From Cupriavidus numazuensis (GTDB lineage: Bacteria > Pseudomonadota > Gammaproteobacteria > Burkholderiales > Burkholderiaceae): a DNA stretch of 64,000 bases. This document shows positions 19,315-27,931 of the stretch, piece after piece (position 1 is the stretch's first letter; every line of letters begins with the position of its first letter). Below the pieces are notes generated by a model. It was not told the origin of the DNA and searched no databases. It worked only from the letters and a program-made list of their open reading frames with translations. Location: positions 310,001 through 374,000 of the forward strand of contig NZ_CAJPVI010000001.1 in assembly GCF_905397435.1 (NCBI RefSeq), read 5' to 3'. Made by a program: the position numbers and the translations under genes.

Positions 19315-19881
19315 ATGGCTACCGACCAGGAACTGTCCGATTTTCTCGCCAGCGTCGAGCGGCGCGCCTTCAAGCAGGCGGTGTTTGCCGTGCGCGACGA
19401 CGAAGCTGCGCTGGACATCGTCCAGGACGCCATGATCAAGCTCGCGGAAAAGTACGGCGACAAGAGCGCCGCCGAGCTGCCGCCGCTGTTTCAGCGCATT
19501 CTCCAGAACACCATTCACGACTGGTTCCGCCGCCAGAAAGTCCGCAATACCTGGGTATCACTGTTCTCCACGCTGCGCGACGAGCGCGAAGGCGACGATA
19601 ACGACCTGCTCGATACGCTCGTGGCAGAAGCCGGCACGGAAATGGCCGAGAGCAGTGCCGACAAGGTCGAGCGGGCGCAGGTCATGGCGATCATCGAGCA
19701 GGAAATCCAGCGCCTGCCCACGCGTCAACGCGAGGCGTTCCTGATGCGTTACTGGGAGGATATGGACGTCGCCGAAACCGCCGCGGTCATGGGGTGCTCA
19801 GAAGGCAGCGTCAAGACGCACTGTTCCCGTGCCACGCATACCCTGGCGCAAGCACTGCGCGCACGGGGGGTCCGACTATGA
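19315..19881 (+). CDS. ECF-type RNA polymerase sigma factor
   Basis: A 188-residue sigma-70 family protein with region 2 (about residues 8-75, VFAVRDDEAALDIVQDAMIKLAEKYG) and region 4 (about 130-180, RLPTRQREAFLMRYWEDMDVAETAAVMGCSEGSVKTHCSRATHTL), joined by an acidic linker; region 3 is absent, as in ECF sigmas. I chose ATG 19315 because the family similarity starts there. It overlaps the next gene by four bases (ATGA). The downstream single-pass membrane protein is a candidate anti-sigma factor. The regulon is unknown. Confidence 0.85.
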   Translation: MATDQELSDFLASVERRAFKQAVFAVRDDEAALDIVQDAMIKLAEKYGDKSAAELPPLFQRILQNTIHDWFRRQKVRNTWVSLFSTLRDEREGDDNDLLDTLVAEAGTEMAESSADKVERAQVMAIIEQEIQRLPTRQREAFLMRYWEDMDVAETAAVMGCSEGSVKTHCSRATHTLAQALRARGVRL

Positions 19882-20312
19882 GCAGAAACGACAGAGAAAT
19901 CCAGGAACTACGCTTCGCGCATGAGATTCGCGCTGCACTTGATGCGTCCGCCGACCATTTGCCAGCGGACGTGACCGAGCGGCTCGCGGCTGCGCGCCGC
20001 ATGGCGCTGGCCCACAAGAAGGCCGAGGCGCCGGTTCGCGTGCCGCAGTATGCGATGCCAGGTGGCCACACGCCCTCGTTCGAGGACGAGGAAGACACGC
20101 CGCTGCACCGGATCGGCGGCTGGCTGCGGCGCGGCGCACTGATCTGGACACTGGTCGCGCTTGGCGCCGGCCTGTTCGGCATCTATCACTGGCAGCAGCA
20201 GAAACGTGTCGAGGAACTCGCGGATATCGACGCCGCGATGCTGCTCGACGATCTCCCGCCGACGGCATACGCCGATCAGGGCTTCCACGTGTTCCTCAAG
20301 CGCGGGCAATAG
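19878..20312 (+). CDS. DUF3619-family single-pass membrane protein, possible anti-sigma factor
   Basis: A 144-residue protein with a cytoplasmic N-terminal part (1-75), one transmembrane helix (about 80-102, RGALIWTLVALGAGLFGIYHW) and a short periplasmic tail. The cytoplasmic LRFAHEIRAALDASADHLPADVTERLAAAR segment is the conserved part of the family. It overlaps the sigma factor gene by four bases, the usual layout for sigma and anti-sigma pairs, but no zinc-binding anti-sigma motif is visible, so that role is an inference. Confidence 0.75.
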   Translation: MSRNDREIQELRFAHEIRAALDASADHLPADVTERLAAARRMALAHKKAEAPVRVPQYAMPGGHTPSFEDEEDTPLHRIGGWLRRGALIWTLVALGAGLFGIYHWQQQKRVEELADIDAAMLLDDLPPTAYADQGFHVFLKRGQ

Positions 20313-20314
20313 AC

Positions 20315-21076
20315 ATGGCCCGTGCGATTTTCCGCCCCGACGCCCCACGCCGCCGGCTGGGTACCTTGCTGCTGGCCGGTTTCTGCGCGGCTGCCGCCTG
20401 GTGCGCGGCACCGCCCGATGCACGCGCCCAGGGCCCGGCGTCCGCAGGGCAAGCCGCACAGGTGGTGAATGCCCGCCCGGCATGGTCCGAGCTGACCCCG
20501 GTCCAGCAACGCATCCTCGGCCCGCTGCAGCCGCTGTGGGACACGCTTCCCGAGCTCAATCGACGCAAATGGCTGCGGATTGCCGAGCGTTATCCGAAGT
20601 TCTCGCCTGACGAACAGGCGCGCCTGCAGACACGCATGACCGAATGGGTCAAACTGACGCCGCAGCAGCGCCGCCTGGCACGAGAGAACTACCAGATCAC
20701 GCGGGCGCTGCCAGCCGAAAAGAAAGCGGAAGCCTGGGACAAGTACCAGCAACTGCCGGAAGAGCAGAAGAAGAATCTCGCCGCGGCCGAACGCGTACCG
20801 CGCCGCCCCGGCGCGGTCAGTGCGCTGCCCAGCGGCAAGCGCCTGCCCAGCGATACCAGCCGCCAGATCCACCAGGACAAGAAGCCCGCGTCGGTCGCCG
20901 CGAAGCCGGCGTCAGCGCCGGCGGCCAAGTCCAGCACTGCCGACGCGTCCGTGACTGCGCCCGCCGCAACGCCTGTGGCGCCCGCTCCCGCCGTGCCTGC
21001 GGCGGCCCCAGCGACCATGGAAGGCGCCTCCGAAGCCGCTGCCGCCACCCAGGCCGACGGCACGATCCGGCAGTAA
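20315..21076 (+). CDS. DUF3106-domain periplasmic protein
   Basis: A 253-residue exported protein: signal peptide (about 1-38, LLLAGFCAAAAWCAAPPDARAQ), then the DUF3106 region (about 55-145) with repeated short motifs such as LTPVQQRILGPL, WLRIAERYPKFSPDEQARLQTRM and LTPQQRRLARENY. This LTPxQ periodicity resembles stress-sensing periplasmic proteins of the CpxP/Spy type, but that is only a resemblance. The C-terminal 100 residues are Ala/Pro-rich and of low complexity. It follows the putative anti-sigma gene by two bases and may sense the envelope signal for this operon. Confidence 0.75.
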   Translation: MARAIFRPDAPRRRLGTLLLAGFCAAAAWCAAPPDARAQGPASAGQAAQVVNARPAWSELTPVQQRILGPLQPLWDTLPELNRRKWLRIAERYPKFSPDEQARLQTRMTEWVKLTPQQRRLARENYQITRALPAEKKAEAWDKYQQLPEEQKKNLAAAERVPRRPGAVSALPSGKRLPSDTSRQIHQDKKPASVAAKPASAPAAKSSTADASVTAPAATPVAPAPAVPAAAPATMEGASEAAAATQADGTIRQ

Positions 21077-21193
21077 GGGCGCCAACGCGCCCCGCAGGCG
21101 GGCATTTGGCATAATCGCCGGATTCCGCACGTGGCCTTGCCGGGCCTGGCCACGGCCGGTACGCCTGAACCAAGGTCTCCCGATTTCCGTGCC

Positions 21194-21730
21194 ATGCCAG
21201 CCGCTACCCTCGCTCCGTCGTCCGCCAACGCCTCTTTCCCGACCGCGCCATCGCTGCGCCGCCGCATCGCCTGCATGCTGTACGAAGGCGTGTTGCTGTT
21301 CGGGGTGCTGAGCGCGTCAACCGCGCTCTTCCTGCTGGTCCGCCCGGCGCTGCAGAAACTGGGCCTCGACAGCCCCTACGCAATCCAGGGCTGGAGCTTC
21401 TTGGTGATGGGGCTCTATTTCACGTGGTTCTGGCAGCGCAGCGGCCAGACGCTGGCGATGCAGACCTGGCGCATGCGCATCGAAACCGCAGCCGGAGTAC
21501 GGCCGCGCTGGCCGCAAGCCGCGTTGCGCTACGTGCTGGCCTGGCTCTGGCTGCCGCCGTCGGCTGCGTTGGGGCACGCGCTCGGGCTGGTCAAAGGGCC
21601 CTTCGTCGGCGTACTGGGCGCTGGATTGCTCATCTGGATCCTGCTGGCCTGGCTCGATCCGCGCCGCCAGTTCCTGCACGACCGTCTCGCGCGCACGCGC
21701 CTGGTTGACCTGCGCGCGCCGCGCCCATGA
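21194..21730 (+). CDS. RDD-family membrane protein
   Basis: A 178-residue integral membrane protein of the RDD family (about four transmembrane helices; conserved RRRIACMLYEGVLLFGVL at the start and the RRQFLHDRLARTRLVDL C-terminal motif). RDD proteins are mostly uncharacterised; some affect Na+/H+ exchange. I chose ATG 21194; a GTG at 21131 is the alternative and would add 21 residues without clear similarity. It overlaps the following hydrolase gene by four bases. Confidence 0.78.
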   Translation: MPAATLAPSSANASFPTAPSLRRRIACMLYEGVLLFGVLSASTALFLLVRPALQKLGLDSPYAIQGWSFLVMGLYFTWFWQRSGQTLAMQTWRMRIETAAGVRPRWPQAALRYVLAWLWLPPSAALGHALGLVKGPFVGVLGAGLLIWILLAWLDPRRQFLHDRLARTRLVDLRAPRP

Positions 21731-22704
21731 CCGTGAGCGCCGCCGGCGCCCGCCGCGTGGCGGTGATGCTGCAGGCGGCCGCAGCGGCCGGCATTGGCTG
21801 GCAACTGACGCAGCAAGCGGGCTGGCATTGGCCGGCGGCTCTGGCTGCCGGCGCCGTCGCAGTGCTGGGCGGTCTTGCCGTGGGCATCGCCCTGGCGTTC
21901 GCCATGACGCAGCATGGTACCGGCGTTTTACGCCAGCAGTGGCCACCTCCCGCACCGTCGACTCTCGCCAGCAGCCGGCAGCCCTTGCCGCTGGCCGAGG
22001 CCATGCGCTGCTTTGCCCTGGAGTACATCGCGGTATTCCGCATGTTCAACTGGCTGCAGCCGTTCTTCTCACACCGCCGCTACGCGGCACCTGCCAATTC
22101 CCTCGCTGCCGACCAGACGCCTGCCGTGCTGCTCGTGCATGGCTATGCCTGCAACCATGCGGTGTGGCTCGACCTGCAGCCCGCACTCGCAGCAGCCGGT
22201 TACCGTTGTGAAGCGATCGACATGGAGCCGGTTCTCGGTGACATCGACGACTATGCCGACGCTTTGCTGCAGCATATCGAGCAGATCACAGCAAGAACAG
22301 GAAACGCACCGCTGCTGGTGTGCCACAGCATGGGCGGACTGGTCGCTCGCGCGGCGCTGGCGAAGGGCGCACACGGCGTCTGCGCCGGCATCGTCACGCT
22401 TGGCACACCGCATCACGGCTGTGCGCTCGCGCGCTTCGGCGCCGGGCGCAATGCCTGGCAAATGCGCTGTGGCGGCCCATGGCTCACGACCCTGGCTGCG
22501 GCCGAATCCCCTGCCCTGCGCGCGCGCATGGTTTCCATCTTCAGCTGGCACGACTCCATCTCCGGGCCGCCTTGCACGAGCTGGCTGGATGGCGCGCGGC
22601 ACATCGCGCTGACCGGCATCGGCCATGTATCGCTGCTGCGCGATCGGCGCGCCGTCACGGCCGTGGTGGAAGCGCTGGCCACGCTGCGCAATAAGGCGTC
22701 CTGA
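21727..22704 (+). CDS. Alpha/beta hydrolase, lipase/esterase-like, membrane-anchored
   Basis: A 325-residue protein with N-terminal hydrophobic segments (about 12-65), suggesting a membrane anchor, followed by an alpha/beta hydrolase fold. The oxyanion region LLVHGYACNHAVW and the nucleophile elbow CHSMGGLVARAAL (serine in H-S-M-G-G) are visible, and GIGHVSLL near the C-terminus supplies a candidate catalytic histidine. It resembles triacylglycerol-lipase/PGAP1-like hydrolases. It lies in the operon with RDD and ends about 33 bases before the Pho-box-like array of the next operon. Confidence 0.8.
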   Translation: MTVSAAGARRVAVMLQAAAAAGIGWQLTQQAGWHWPAALAAGAVAVLGGLAVGIALAFAMTQHGTGVLRQQWPPPAPSTLASSRQPLPLAEAMRCFALEYIAVFRMFNWLQPFFSHRRYAAPANSLAADQTPAVLLVHGYACNHAVWLDLQPALAAAGYRCEAIDMEPVLGDIDDYADALLQHIEQITARTGNAPLLVCHSMGGLVARAALAKGAHGVCAGIVTLGTPHHGCALARFGAGRNAWQMRCGGPWLTTLAAAESPALRARMVSIFSWHDSISGPPCTSWLDGARHIALTGIGHVSLLRDRRAVTAVVEALATLRNKAS

Positions 22705-22737
22705 CAGCACCGCCCGACGCTGTCGGATCCCGGCAAC

Positions 22738-22777
22738 GATTCACATGTCAGTCATGTTTCCGACACGGCTTCGTCAC
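22738..22777 (+). promoter_or_regulatory. Pho-box-like array upstream of the lipid-remodelling operon
   Basis: Four 7-bp direct repeats with an exact 11-bp period: GATTCAC (22738), CAGTCAT (22749), CCGACAC (22760) and TCGTCAC (22771). PhoB binds direct CTGTCAT/C-like repeats spaced by 4 bp. The second and third units match 12 of 18 positions of the classical Pho box by my count. The array ends 43 bases before the plcP-like start codon. Confidence 0.6.
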
Positions 22778-22820
22778 GGCGCGCTGGCTGAATGCAGCCA
22801 TTGCCGTCAACGGGGCCGCC

Positions 22821-23819
22821 ATGGTTCAAGCCATCCGATCCGCACTCGGAGTTCTGTCGGGATTCACGCTCAGGCTGCGCGGCAGCCCTGATCCCGAGCT
22901 TTCCCAGGTCTTGTCGCGTATCGCCGCGCTCGCGGCCTTCGTGCCGCCGCCGGCCGAGCCCCCCGCCATCCAGGCTCTGACACCTCCGGCCGACGCGGGC
23001 CAGCACTTCCCTCCCGAGCCGCATCCGATCCAGCAGTACCGCGCGATCTGGCTGTCCGATATCCATCTGGGCACCGCCGGCTGCCAGGCCGACTATCTGC
23101 TCGACTTCCTCAAGCACAACGAATCCGAACAGCTCTATCTGGTCGGCGACATCATCGACGGCTGGCAGCTCCGGCGCGGCTGGTACTGGCCGCAGAGCCA
23201 CAACGACGTGGTGCAGAAGCTGCTGCGCAAGGCGCGCAAAGGCACCGAGGTCATCTACGTGCCCGGCAACCACGACGAAGTCGCGCGCCAGTTCGATGGC
23301 CTGGCGTTCGGCGACATCACCGTGCGCGAGGAAACCGTGCACGTGACGGCCACCGGCAAGCGCCTGTGGGTCGTGCATGGCGACCTGTTCGACGGCGTGG
23401 TGCAGCACGCGCGCTGGCTGGCCTATCTCGGCGATTCGCTGTACACGGTGATCCTGGCGATGAACCGGCACTTCAACCGCATCCGCGCGCGGCTGGGCTT
23501 CCCGTACTGGTCGCTGTCGCAGTACCTGAAGCACCAGGTCAAGAACGCGGTCAACTACATCAGCTCGTTCGAGCATGCGATGGTCGATGAAGCGCGCCGG
23601 CGCGGCTGCGACGGTGTGGTCTGCGGCCACATTCACAAGGCCGAAATCCGCGAGGTGAACGGCCAGATCTACTGCAACGACGGCGACTGGGTGGAAAGCC
23701 TGTCCGCACTGGTCGAAACCATGGAAGGCGAACTGAAGATCGTCTACTGGACCACGCTGCTCGACCCGCTCGAGGCCCGCCCCCGCAAGCGCCGGCGCGT
23801 GGCCGCCATCAGCAGCTGA
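22821..23819 (+). CDS. Calcineurin-like metallophosphoesterase, PlcP-like (LpxH superfamily)
   Basis: A 332-residue protein with an N-terminal extension of about 75 residues and a metallophosphoesterase domain. The metal ligands are visible in order: SDIHLG (about 79), GDIIDGW, PGNHDE, HGDLFD and GHIH. The segments QSHNDVVQKLLRKARKGT and NDGDWVESLSALVE are those I associate with the PlcP group (phospholipase C of phosphate-starved rhizobia and marine bacteria) rather than with E. coli-type LpxH. PlcP removes the headgroup from phospholipids to give diacylglycerol. It is commonly annotated as UDP-2,3-diacylglucosamine hydrolase. The adjacent glycosyltransferase and diacylglycerol kinase support the PlcP reading. 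Confidence 0.78.
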   Translation: MVQAIRSALGVLSGFTLRLRGSPDPELSQVLSRIAALAAFVPPPAEPPAIQALTPPADAGQHFPPEPHPIQQYRAIWLSDIHLGTAGCQADYLLDFLKHNESEQLYLVGDIIDGWQLRRGWYWPQSHNDVVQKLLRKARKGTEVIYVPGNHDEVARQFDGLAFGDITVREETVHVTATGKRLWVVHGDLFDGVVQHARWLAYLGDSLYTVILAMNRHFNRIRARLGFPYWSLSQYLKHQVKNAVNYISSFEHAMVDEARRRGCDGVVCGHIHKAEIREVNGQIYCNDGDWVESLSALVETMEGELKIVYWTTLLDPLEARPRKRRRVAAISS

Positions 23820-23877
23820 GCGGCACGCCACACCGTCACTCCCCTTTAGAACGCGGCCACACCATCGAGGAGCCCGC

Positions 23878-25005
23878 ATGAAGATCCTGATCGTCACCGA
23901 CGCCTGGGAACCGCAGGTCAATGGCGTGGTGCGCACGCTCAAGTCCACCCGCCGCGAGCTCGAAGCCATGGGCCATACGGTGGACATGATCACGCCGCTG
24001 GAATTCCGCACGCTTCCCTGCCCGACCTACCCCGAGATCCGCTTGTCGCTGCTGCCTGCGGCCCGGGTGGCCAAGCGCATCGACGACTTTGCGCCCGACG
24101 CGCTGCATATCGCCACGGAAGGCCCGCTCGGCATGGCGGCGCGCCGTTACGCACTGCGCCGGCGGATGCCGTTCACCACGGCCTATCACACGCGCTTTCC
24201 GGAGTATGTGCACGCGCGCTTCGGCATTCCACTGTCGTGGACGTACCGCTTCCTGCGCTGGTTCCACGGCCAGGCGCAGGCCGTGATGGCGCCCACGCCC
24301 GTGGTACTGGACGACCTGCAGCGCTACGGCATCGGCCACTGCGTGCTGTGGACGCGCGGCGTGGATCTCGACGTCTTCAAGACGCAGCACGTCAACGTGC
24401 TCAACACGGCGCATCCGATCTTCCTGTACGTCGGCCGCGTAGCCGTGGAAAAGAACGTGGAAGCCTTCCTGGCGCTGGACCTGCCGGGCTCCAAATGGGT
24501 GGTCGGCGACGGCCCGGCACTGGCTTCGCTGCGCGCGCACTACCCCGGCGCGAACTACCTCGGCGTGCTGAGCCAGCCAGAACTGGCCAGGGTGTATGCT
24601 TCGGCTGATGTCTTCGTGTTCCCGAGCCGCACCGACACCTTCGGCCTGGTACTGCTCGAGGCGCTGGCGAGCGGCCTGCCGGTAGCCGCCTACCCGGTCA
24701 CTGGCCCGATCGACGTGCTTGGCGACAGCCCGGCCGGCGTGATGCATGAAGACTTGCGTGAAGCCTGCCTGGAAGCGCTGCGCATCGACCGCGCCACCGC
24801 CCGCGCCCATGCCGAGCGATTTTCGTGGCGCGCAGCCTCCGAGCAGTTCCTGGCGCACCTGCGTCCGCTTTCGGCCGGCGGCAGTACCGGCAGCGCAGGC
24901 GAGATGCCAACCCAACCAGCCTCGCACAACCATGTCGAAACCCACTCAGCCGCTGCCGTCCGACCCGCCGCTGCGGGGGCAGGCGCCTCGCCCGCCAAGC
25001 AGTGA
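23878..25005 (+). CDS. GT4 glycosyltransferase, Agt-like diacylglycerol glycosyltransferase
   Basis: A 375-residue GT-B retaining glycosyltransferase. The N-terminus ILIVTDAWEPQVNGVVRTLKST is characteristic of the subgroup containing diacylglycerol glucosyl- and sulfoquinovosyl-transferases, and the C-terminal nucleotide-sugar site shows the E-x7-E motif in FPSRTDTFGLVLLEALASGLPVAAYPVTG. In phosphate-starved bacteria, Agt is encoded next to plcP and glycosylates the diacylglycerol that PlcP releases. The C-terminal 35 residues are low-complexity and overlap dgkA by 74 bases. Donor sugar is not predictable. Confidence 0.78.
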   Translation: MKILIVTDAWEPQVNGVVRTLKSTRRELEAMGHTVDMITPLEFRTLPCPTYPEIRLSLLPAARVAKRIDDFAPDALHIATEGPLGMAARRYALRRRMPFTTAYHTRFPEYVHARFGIPLSWTYRFLRWFHGQAQAVMAPTPVVLDDLQRYGIGHCVLWTRGVDLDVFKTQHVNVLNTAHPIFLYVGRVAVEKNVEAFLALDLPGSKWVVGDGPALASLRAHYPGANYLGVLSQPELARVYASADVFVFPSRTDTFGLVLLEALASGLPVAAYPVTGPIDVLGDSPAGVMHEDLREACLEALRIDRATARAHAERFSWRAASEQFLAHLRPLSAGGSTGSAGEMPTQPASHNHVETHSAAAVRPAAAGAGASPAKQ

Positions 25006-25417
25006 CTATTCGATTGAACAGAACCCGCACAAGGGCAACCGCGGTCTGGCCCGCGCCTGGCATGCCGCCCTGAATTCGCTGTCCGGCCTGCGCTACGCGG
25101 TGCTCGAAGAAAGCGCGTTCCGGCAGGAACTGACGCTGGTGGTGATTCTCACGCCGTGCGCATTCGTGCTGCCCGTCGGCACAGTCGAGCGCATCATGCT
25201 GCTGGGCACGCTGCTGGTGGTGCTGATGGTGGAGCTGCTGAACTCGAGCATCGAGGCGGCGATCGACCGCATCTCGCTGGAGCGGCACAGCCTGTCCAAG
25301 CGCGCCAAGGATTTCGGCAGCGCCGCGGTCATGCTGGCGCTGATCCTGTGCGGCGGCACGTGGATCGCCATTGCCGGGCCGCACGTGCTGCACTGGCTGC
25401 GCCAGCTCGGGGGCTGA
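24932..25417 (+). CDS. dgkA: Diacylglycerol kinase
   Basis: A small inner-membrane kinase phosphorylating diacylglycerol to phosphatidic acid. The 161 residues consist of a 40-residue polar N-terminal extension followed by the DgkA core with three transmembrane helices and the signature VELLNSSIEAAIDRISLERH. ATG 24932 lies inside the end of the glycosyltransferase gene, so the two are coupled. It can recycle surplus diacylglycerol made by the PlcP-like enzyme. Confidence 0.92.
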   Translation: MSKPTQPLPSDPPLRGQAPRPPSSDYSIEQNPHKGNRGLARAWHAALNSLSGLRYAVLEESAFRQELTLVVILTPCAFVLPVGTVERIMLLGTLLVVLMVELLNSSIEAAIDRISLERHSLSKRAKDFGSAAVMLALILCGGTWIAIAGPHVLHWLRQLGG

Positions 25418-25507
25418 GCGCCGGCGCCCCGGAAAGGCGGAAGGGGCAGGCAGGCCGATTGCTTATAATCGCTACCCTGCCCCGATTTACCGATCGCCCG
25501 GACGCCC

Positions 25508-26215
25508 ATGGAACCCAAACCGCAAACCGGCCCCCGCCGTACCAGGGACCGCATCCTCGACGTCTCGCTGCGCCTGTTCAACGAAGTCGGCGAACCCAAC
25601 GTCACCACGACCACCATTGCGGAGGCAATGGAGATCAGCCCCGGCAATCTCTACTACCACTTCCGCAACAAGGACGACATCATCAATTCCATCTTCGTGC
25701 GATTCGAGCAGGAGATGGAACGCCGCCTGAAGCTGCCCGAGGATCACAAGGCCACGCTGGACGAAAGCTGGGGCTACCTGCAGTACATGTCGGAGTTCCT
25801 GTGGAACTACCGCTTCCTGTACCGGGACATCAACGACCTGCTCGCGCGCAACCGCATGCTGGAGACCAACTTCAAGCGGATTGTCGAGCAGAAGAAGCGC
25901 TTTGCGCTGGAGATCTGCCGCCAGTTCATCGAAGATGGCGAGATGGAAGCCACGCCCGAACAGGTGGAAGCGATCTGTACGAATATCGTGGTGATCGCCA
26001 CGTACTGGCTGTCGTTCCAGTTCGTGCAGCGCCCGCGCCAGTACAACGACCCCGAGCAGATCCGCGGCTACCTGCACGGGTCCAGCTATCACATCTTCTC
26101 GATCCTGGCGCCGTACCTGCGCGGCCGTGCGCGCGATGCGTTCGACCAGCTCGCGCGCGACTACGCGGCGTCCAAGGCGGCCCAGGAAAACCAGTCAGAC
26201 AAGGACAGGAAGTGA
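25508..26215 (+). CDS. TetR/AcrR-family transcriptional regulator
   Basis: A 235-residue regulator: N-terminal TetR helix-turn-helix (about residues 10-57, RILDVSLRLFNEVGEPNVTTTTIAEAMEISPGNLYYHFRNKDDI) and a large C-terminal ligand domain (about 80-220). The DNA-binding helix is canonical, but the effector is not known. Its stop overlaps the GTG of the LOG gene. It is about 90 bases downstream of dgkA, and the sequence TATAATC at about 25464 could be its own -10 box. Confidence 0.85.
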   Translation: MEPKPQTGPRRTRDRILDVSLRLFNEVGEPNVTTTTIAEAMEISPGNLYYHFRNKDDIINSIFVRFEQEMERRLKLPEDHKATLDESWGYLQYMSEFLWNYRFLYRDINDLLARNRMLETNFKRIVEQKKRFALEICRQFIEDGEMEATPEQVEAICTNIVVIATYWLSFQFVQRPRQYNDPEQIRGYLHGSSYHIFSILAPYLRGRARDAFDQLARDYAASKAAQENQSDKDRK

Positions 26216-26796
26216 AATCCGTTTGCGTGTATTGCGGTTCCAGCCCCGGCAACCGCCCTGAATATGCCGAAGCCGCCCGCGCGCTCGGCAAGGCCCTCGT
26301 CGACAACGACATGTCGCTGGTCTACGGTGGCGGCAAGGTCGGCCTGATGGGCATCGTTGCCGATGCCGTGCTCGCGCATGGCGGCAGCGCCATCGGCATC
26401 ATCCCCGACGCGCTGATGCAGAAGGAAGTCGGCCATCGCGGCCTGACCGAGCTGCATGTCGTGCGCAATATGCACGAGCGCAAGCAGATGATGGCCGACC
26501 GCGCCGATGCCTTCATCGCCATGCCCGGCGGCGTCGGCACCTTCGAGGAACTGTTCGAAACCTTCACGTGGCTGCAGCTCGGCTACCACGCCAAGCCGGT
26601 CGGCCTGCTCAACGTGGCGGGCTTCTATGACGGCATGCTCGGCTTCATGTCGCATGCCGTGCAGGAAGGCTTCCTGAAGCAGGTGCATGTCGACCTGCTG
26701 CGCGTGGCCGACACGCCGGCCGCGCTGCTGGCAAAGCTGGCCGACGCGCCGCGCGTGCGCGTCGACAAGTGGCAGGAACACCGCGACGAGACCTGA
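26212..26796 (+). CDS. LOG-family cytokinin riboside 5'-monophosphate phosphoribohydrolase
   Basis: A 194-residue lysine-decarboxylase-like Rossmann protein. The motif PGGVGTFEELFE (consensus PGGxGTxxE) and the upstream YGGGKVGLMG define the LOG family, which cleaves nucleoside 5'-monophosphates (including cytokinin precursors and purine nucleotides) to free base and ribose 5-phosphate. The start is the GTG at 26212, overlapping the TetR stop codon; no better start exists. Confidence 0.88.
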   Translation: MKSVCVYCGSSPGNRPEYAEAARALGKALVDNDMSLVYGGGKVGLMGIVADAVLAHGGSAIGIIPDALMQKEVGHRGLTELHVVRNMHERKQMMADRADAFIAMPGGVGTFEELFETFTWLQLGYHAKPVGLLNVAGFYDGMLGFMSHAVQEGFLKQVHVDLLRVADTPAALLAKLADAPRVRVDKWQEHRDET

Positions 26797-26824
26797 GCAG
26801 CGTCTCTCAGGCCGGGCGCGACGG

Positions 26825-27430
26825 TCAGAACCGCGAGCCCGGCTCCTTCAGGAATGCCACTTCCTCCGGCGTGCTCTGCCGGCCCAGGATGGCATTCCGG
26901 TGCGGAAAGCGCCCGAAGCGCGCGATCACCGCGCGATGCTTTTCCGCCCACTCGACCACGTCGACCTTGCCCGCGGTGTCTTCGCGCAACTGCGTTGTCA
27001 GGCGGACAGACTCATCCTGGTCGCGCAACGATTCCGAATGCTCGAACGGCAGGTAACAGAACACGCGGTGATAGCCCGTGGGCAGTTCGCGGTCCATGCC
27101 GCCATCCACGATGCGCCGCGCCAGATCCAGCGCCTGGGCGTCGGTGGCAAAGCTGCGCGGATCGTTGCGGAACAGGTTGCGCGGGAACTGGTCGAGCAGC
27201 ACCACGCGGGCGCAGGCGCCTTCGTGCGTGGCGCACCAGTCCTCGCCTTCATCGGGGTCACCCGAGTGCGCCGCTTCCCACAGCGTCAGGAAACGCGTGC
27301 GGATGACGTCATCGAACGCCGCCGATTTGGTGAACCATTCGGGCCGCGCCGTATTCCATTGCGGCGAGCCATGGTGGCCGAACCAGAATTCCAGCAGCTC
27401 ATGGGCAGCTTCGGGCAACTTGTCTTGCAT
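26825..27430 (-). CDS. DUF924-family protein
   Basis: A 201-residue cytoplasmic protein of the DUF924 (YnfC-unrelated, TPR-like) family, recognised by ELLEFWFGHHGSPQWNTARPEWFTKSAAFD at the N-terminus and VVLLDQFPRNLFRND and YHRVFCYLPFEHSE further on. The family is widespread in proteobacteria and eukaryotes, without a known biochemical role. It lies 34 bases downstream of the truncated haemoglobin gene on the same strand. Confidence 0.85.
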   Translation of the reverse strand: MQDKLPEAAHELLEFWFGHHGSPQWNTARPEWFTKSAAFDDVIRTRFLTLWEAAHSGDPDEGEDWCATHEGACARVVLLDQFPRNLFRNDPRSFATDAQALDLARRIVDGGMDRELPTGYHRVFCYLPFEHSESLRDQDESVRLTTQLREDTAGKVDVVEWAEKHRAVIARFGRFPHRNAILGRQSTPEEVAFLKEPGSRF

Positions 27431-27464
27431 CGTCCTACCCTTTCTCGAAAAGATCCGGGCCGCT

Positions 27465-27884
27465 TCAGCGGGCCACGTTGCGCATCCAGTCGGCGGTCTG
27501 GAAAAAAGCCTGCATCAGGCGCATCTGCAGGTCCTCGGACAGGCCGACGTCCTGCATCGCCAGCGCCATGCAGCGCATCCACTGGTCGCGCTCGCTGATG
27601 CCGATCTCGAACGGCATATGGCGCGCACGCAGGCGCGGATGGCCAAAGCGCTCGATGAAATGATTGGGGCCACCCAGCCAGCCGCACAGGAACCAGAACA
27701 GCTTGTCGCGCGAGCCGTCCAGCGAAGCCGGATGCAGCGCGCGCAGGCCCGCGAATTCGGGCTCCAGGTCCATCAGGTCGTAGAAGCGGTCCACCAGTTC
27801 GCGCACGCGCGCCTCGCCGCCGACCAGGTCGAAGGCGGTGACATCGGTGCCGGCCTGGCCGGTGGATTCAGGTTCGGTACTCAT
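27465..27884 (-). CDS. Group II truncated haemoglobin
   Basis: A 139-residue 2-on-2 globin. The family features are visible: FDLVGGEARVRELVDRFYDLMDLEPEF at the N-terminus, the heme-proximal region with FGHPRLRARHMPFEIG and the conserved tryptophan in RDQWMRCMALAM. Group II truncated globins bind O2 and NO and are linked to nitrosative or oxidative stress. It appears to share a transcript with the DUF924 gene downstream. Confidence 0.9.
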   Translation of the reverse strand: MSTEPESTGQAGTDVTAFDLVGGEARVRELVDRFYDLMDLEPEFAGLRALHPASLDGSRDKLFWFLCGWLGGPNHFIERFGHPRLRARHMPFEIGISERDQWMRCMALAMQDVGLSEDLQMRLMQAFFQTADWMRNVAR

Positions 27885-27931
27885 TCAGATACTCGCAAAC
27901 TTCAGGCGGCGTTCCAGGGCATTCCGGAGCA

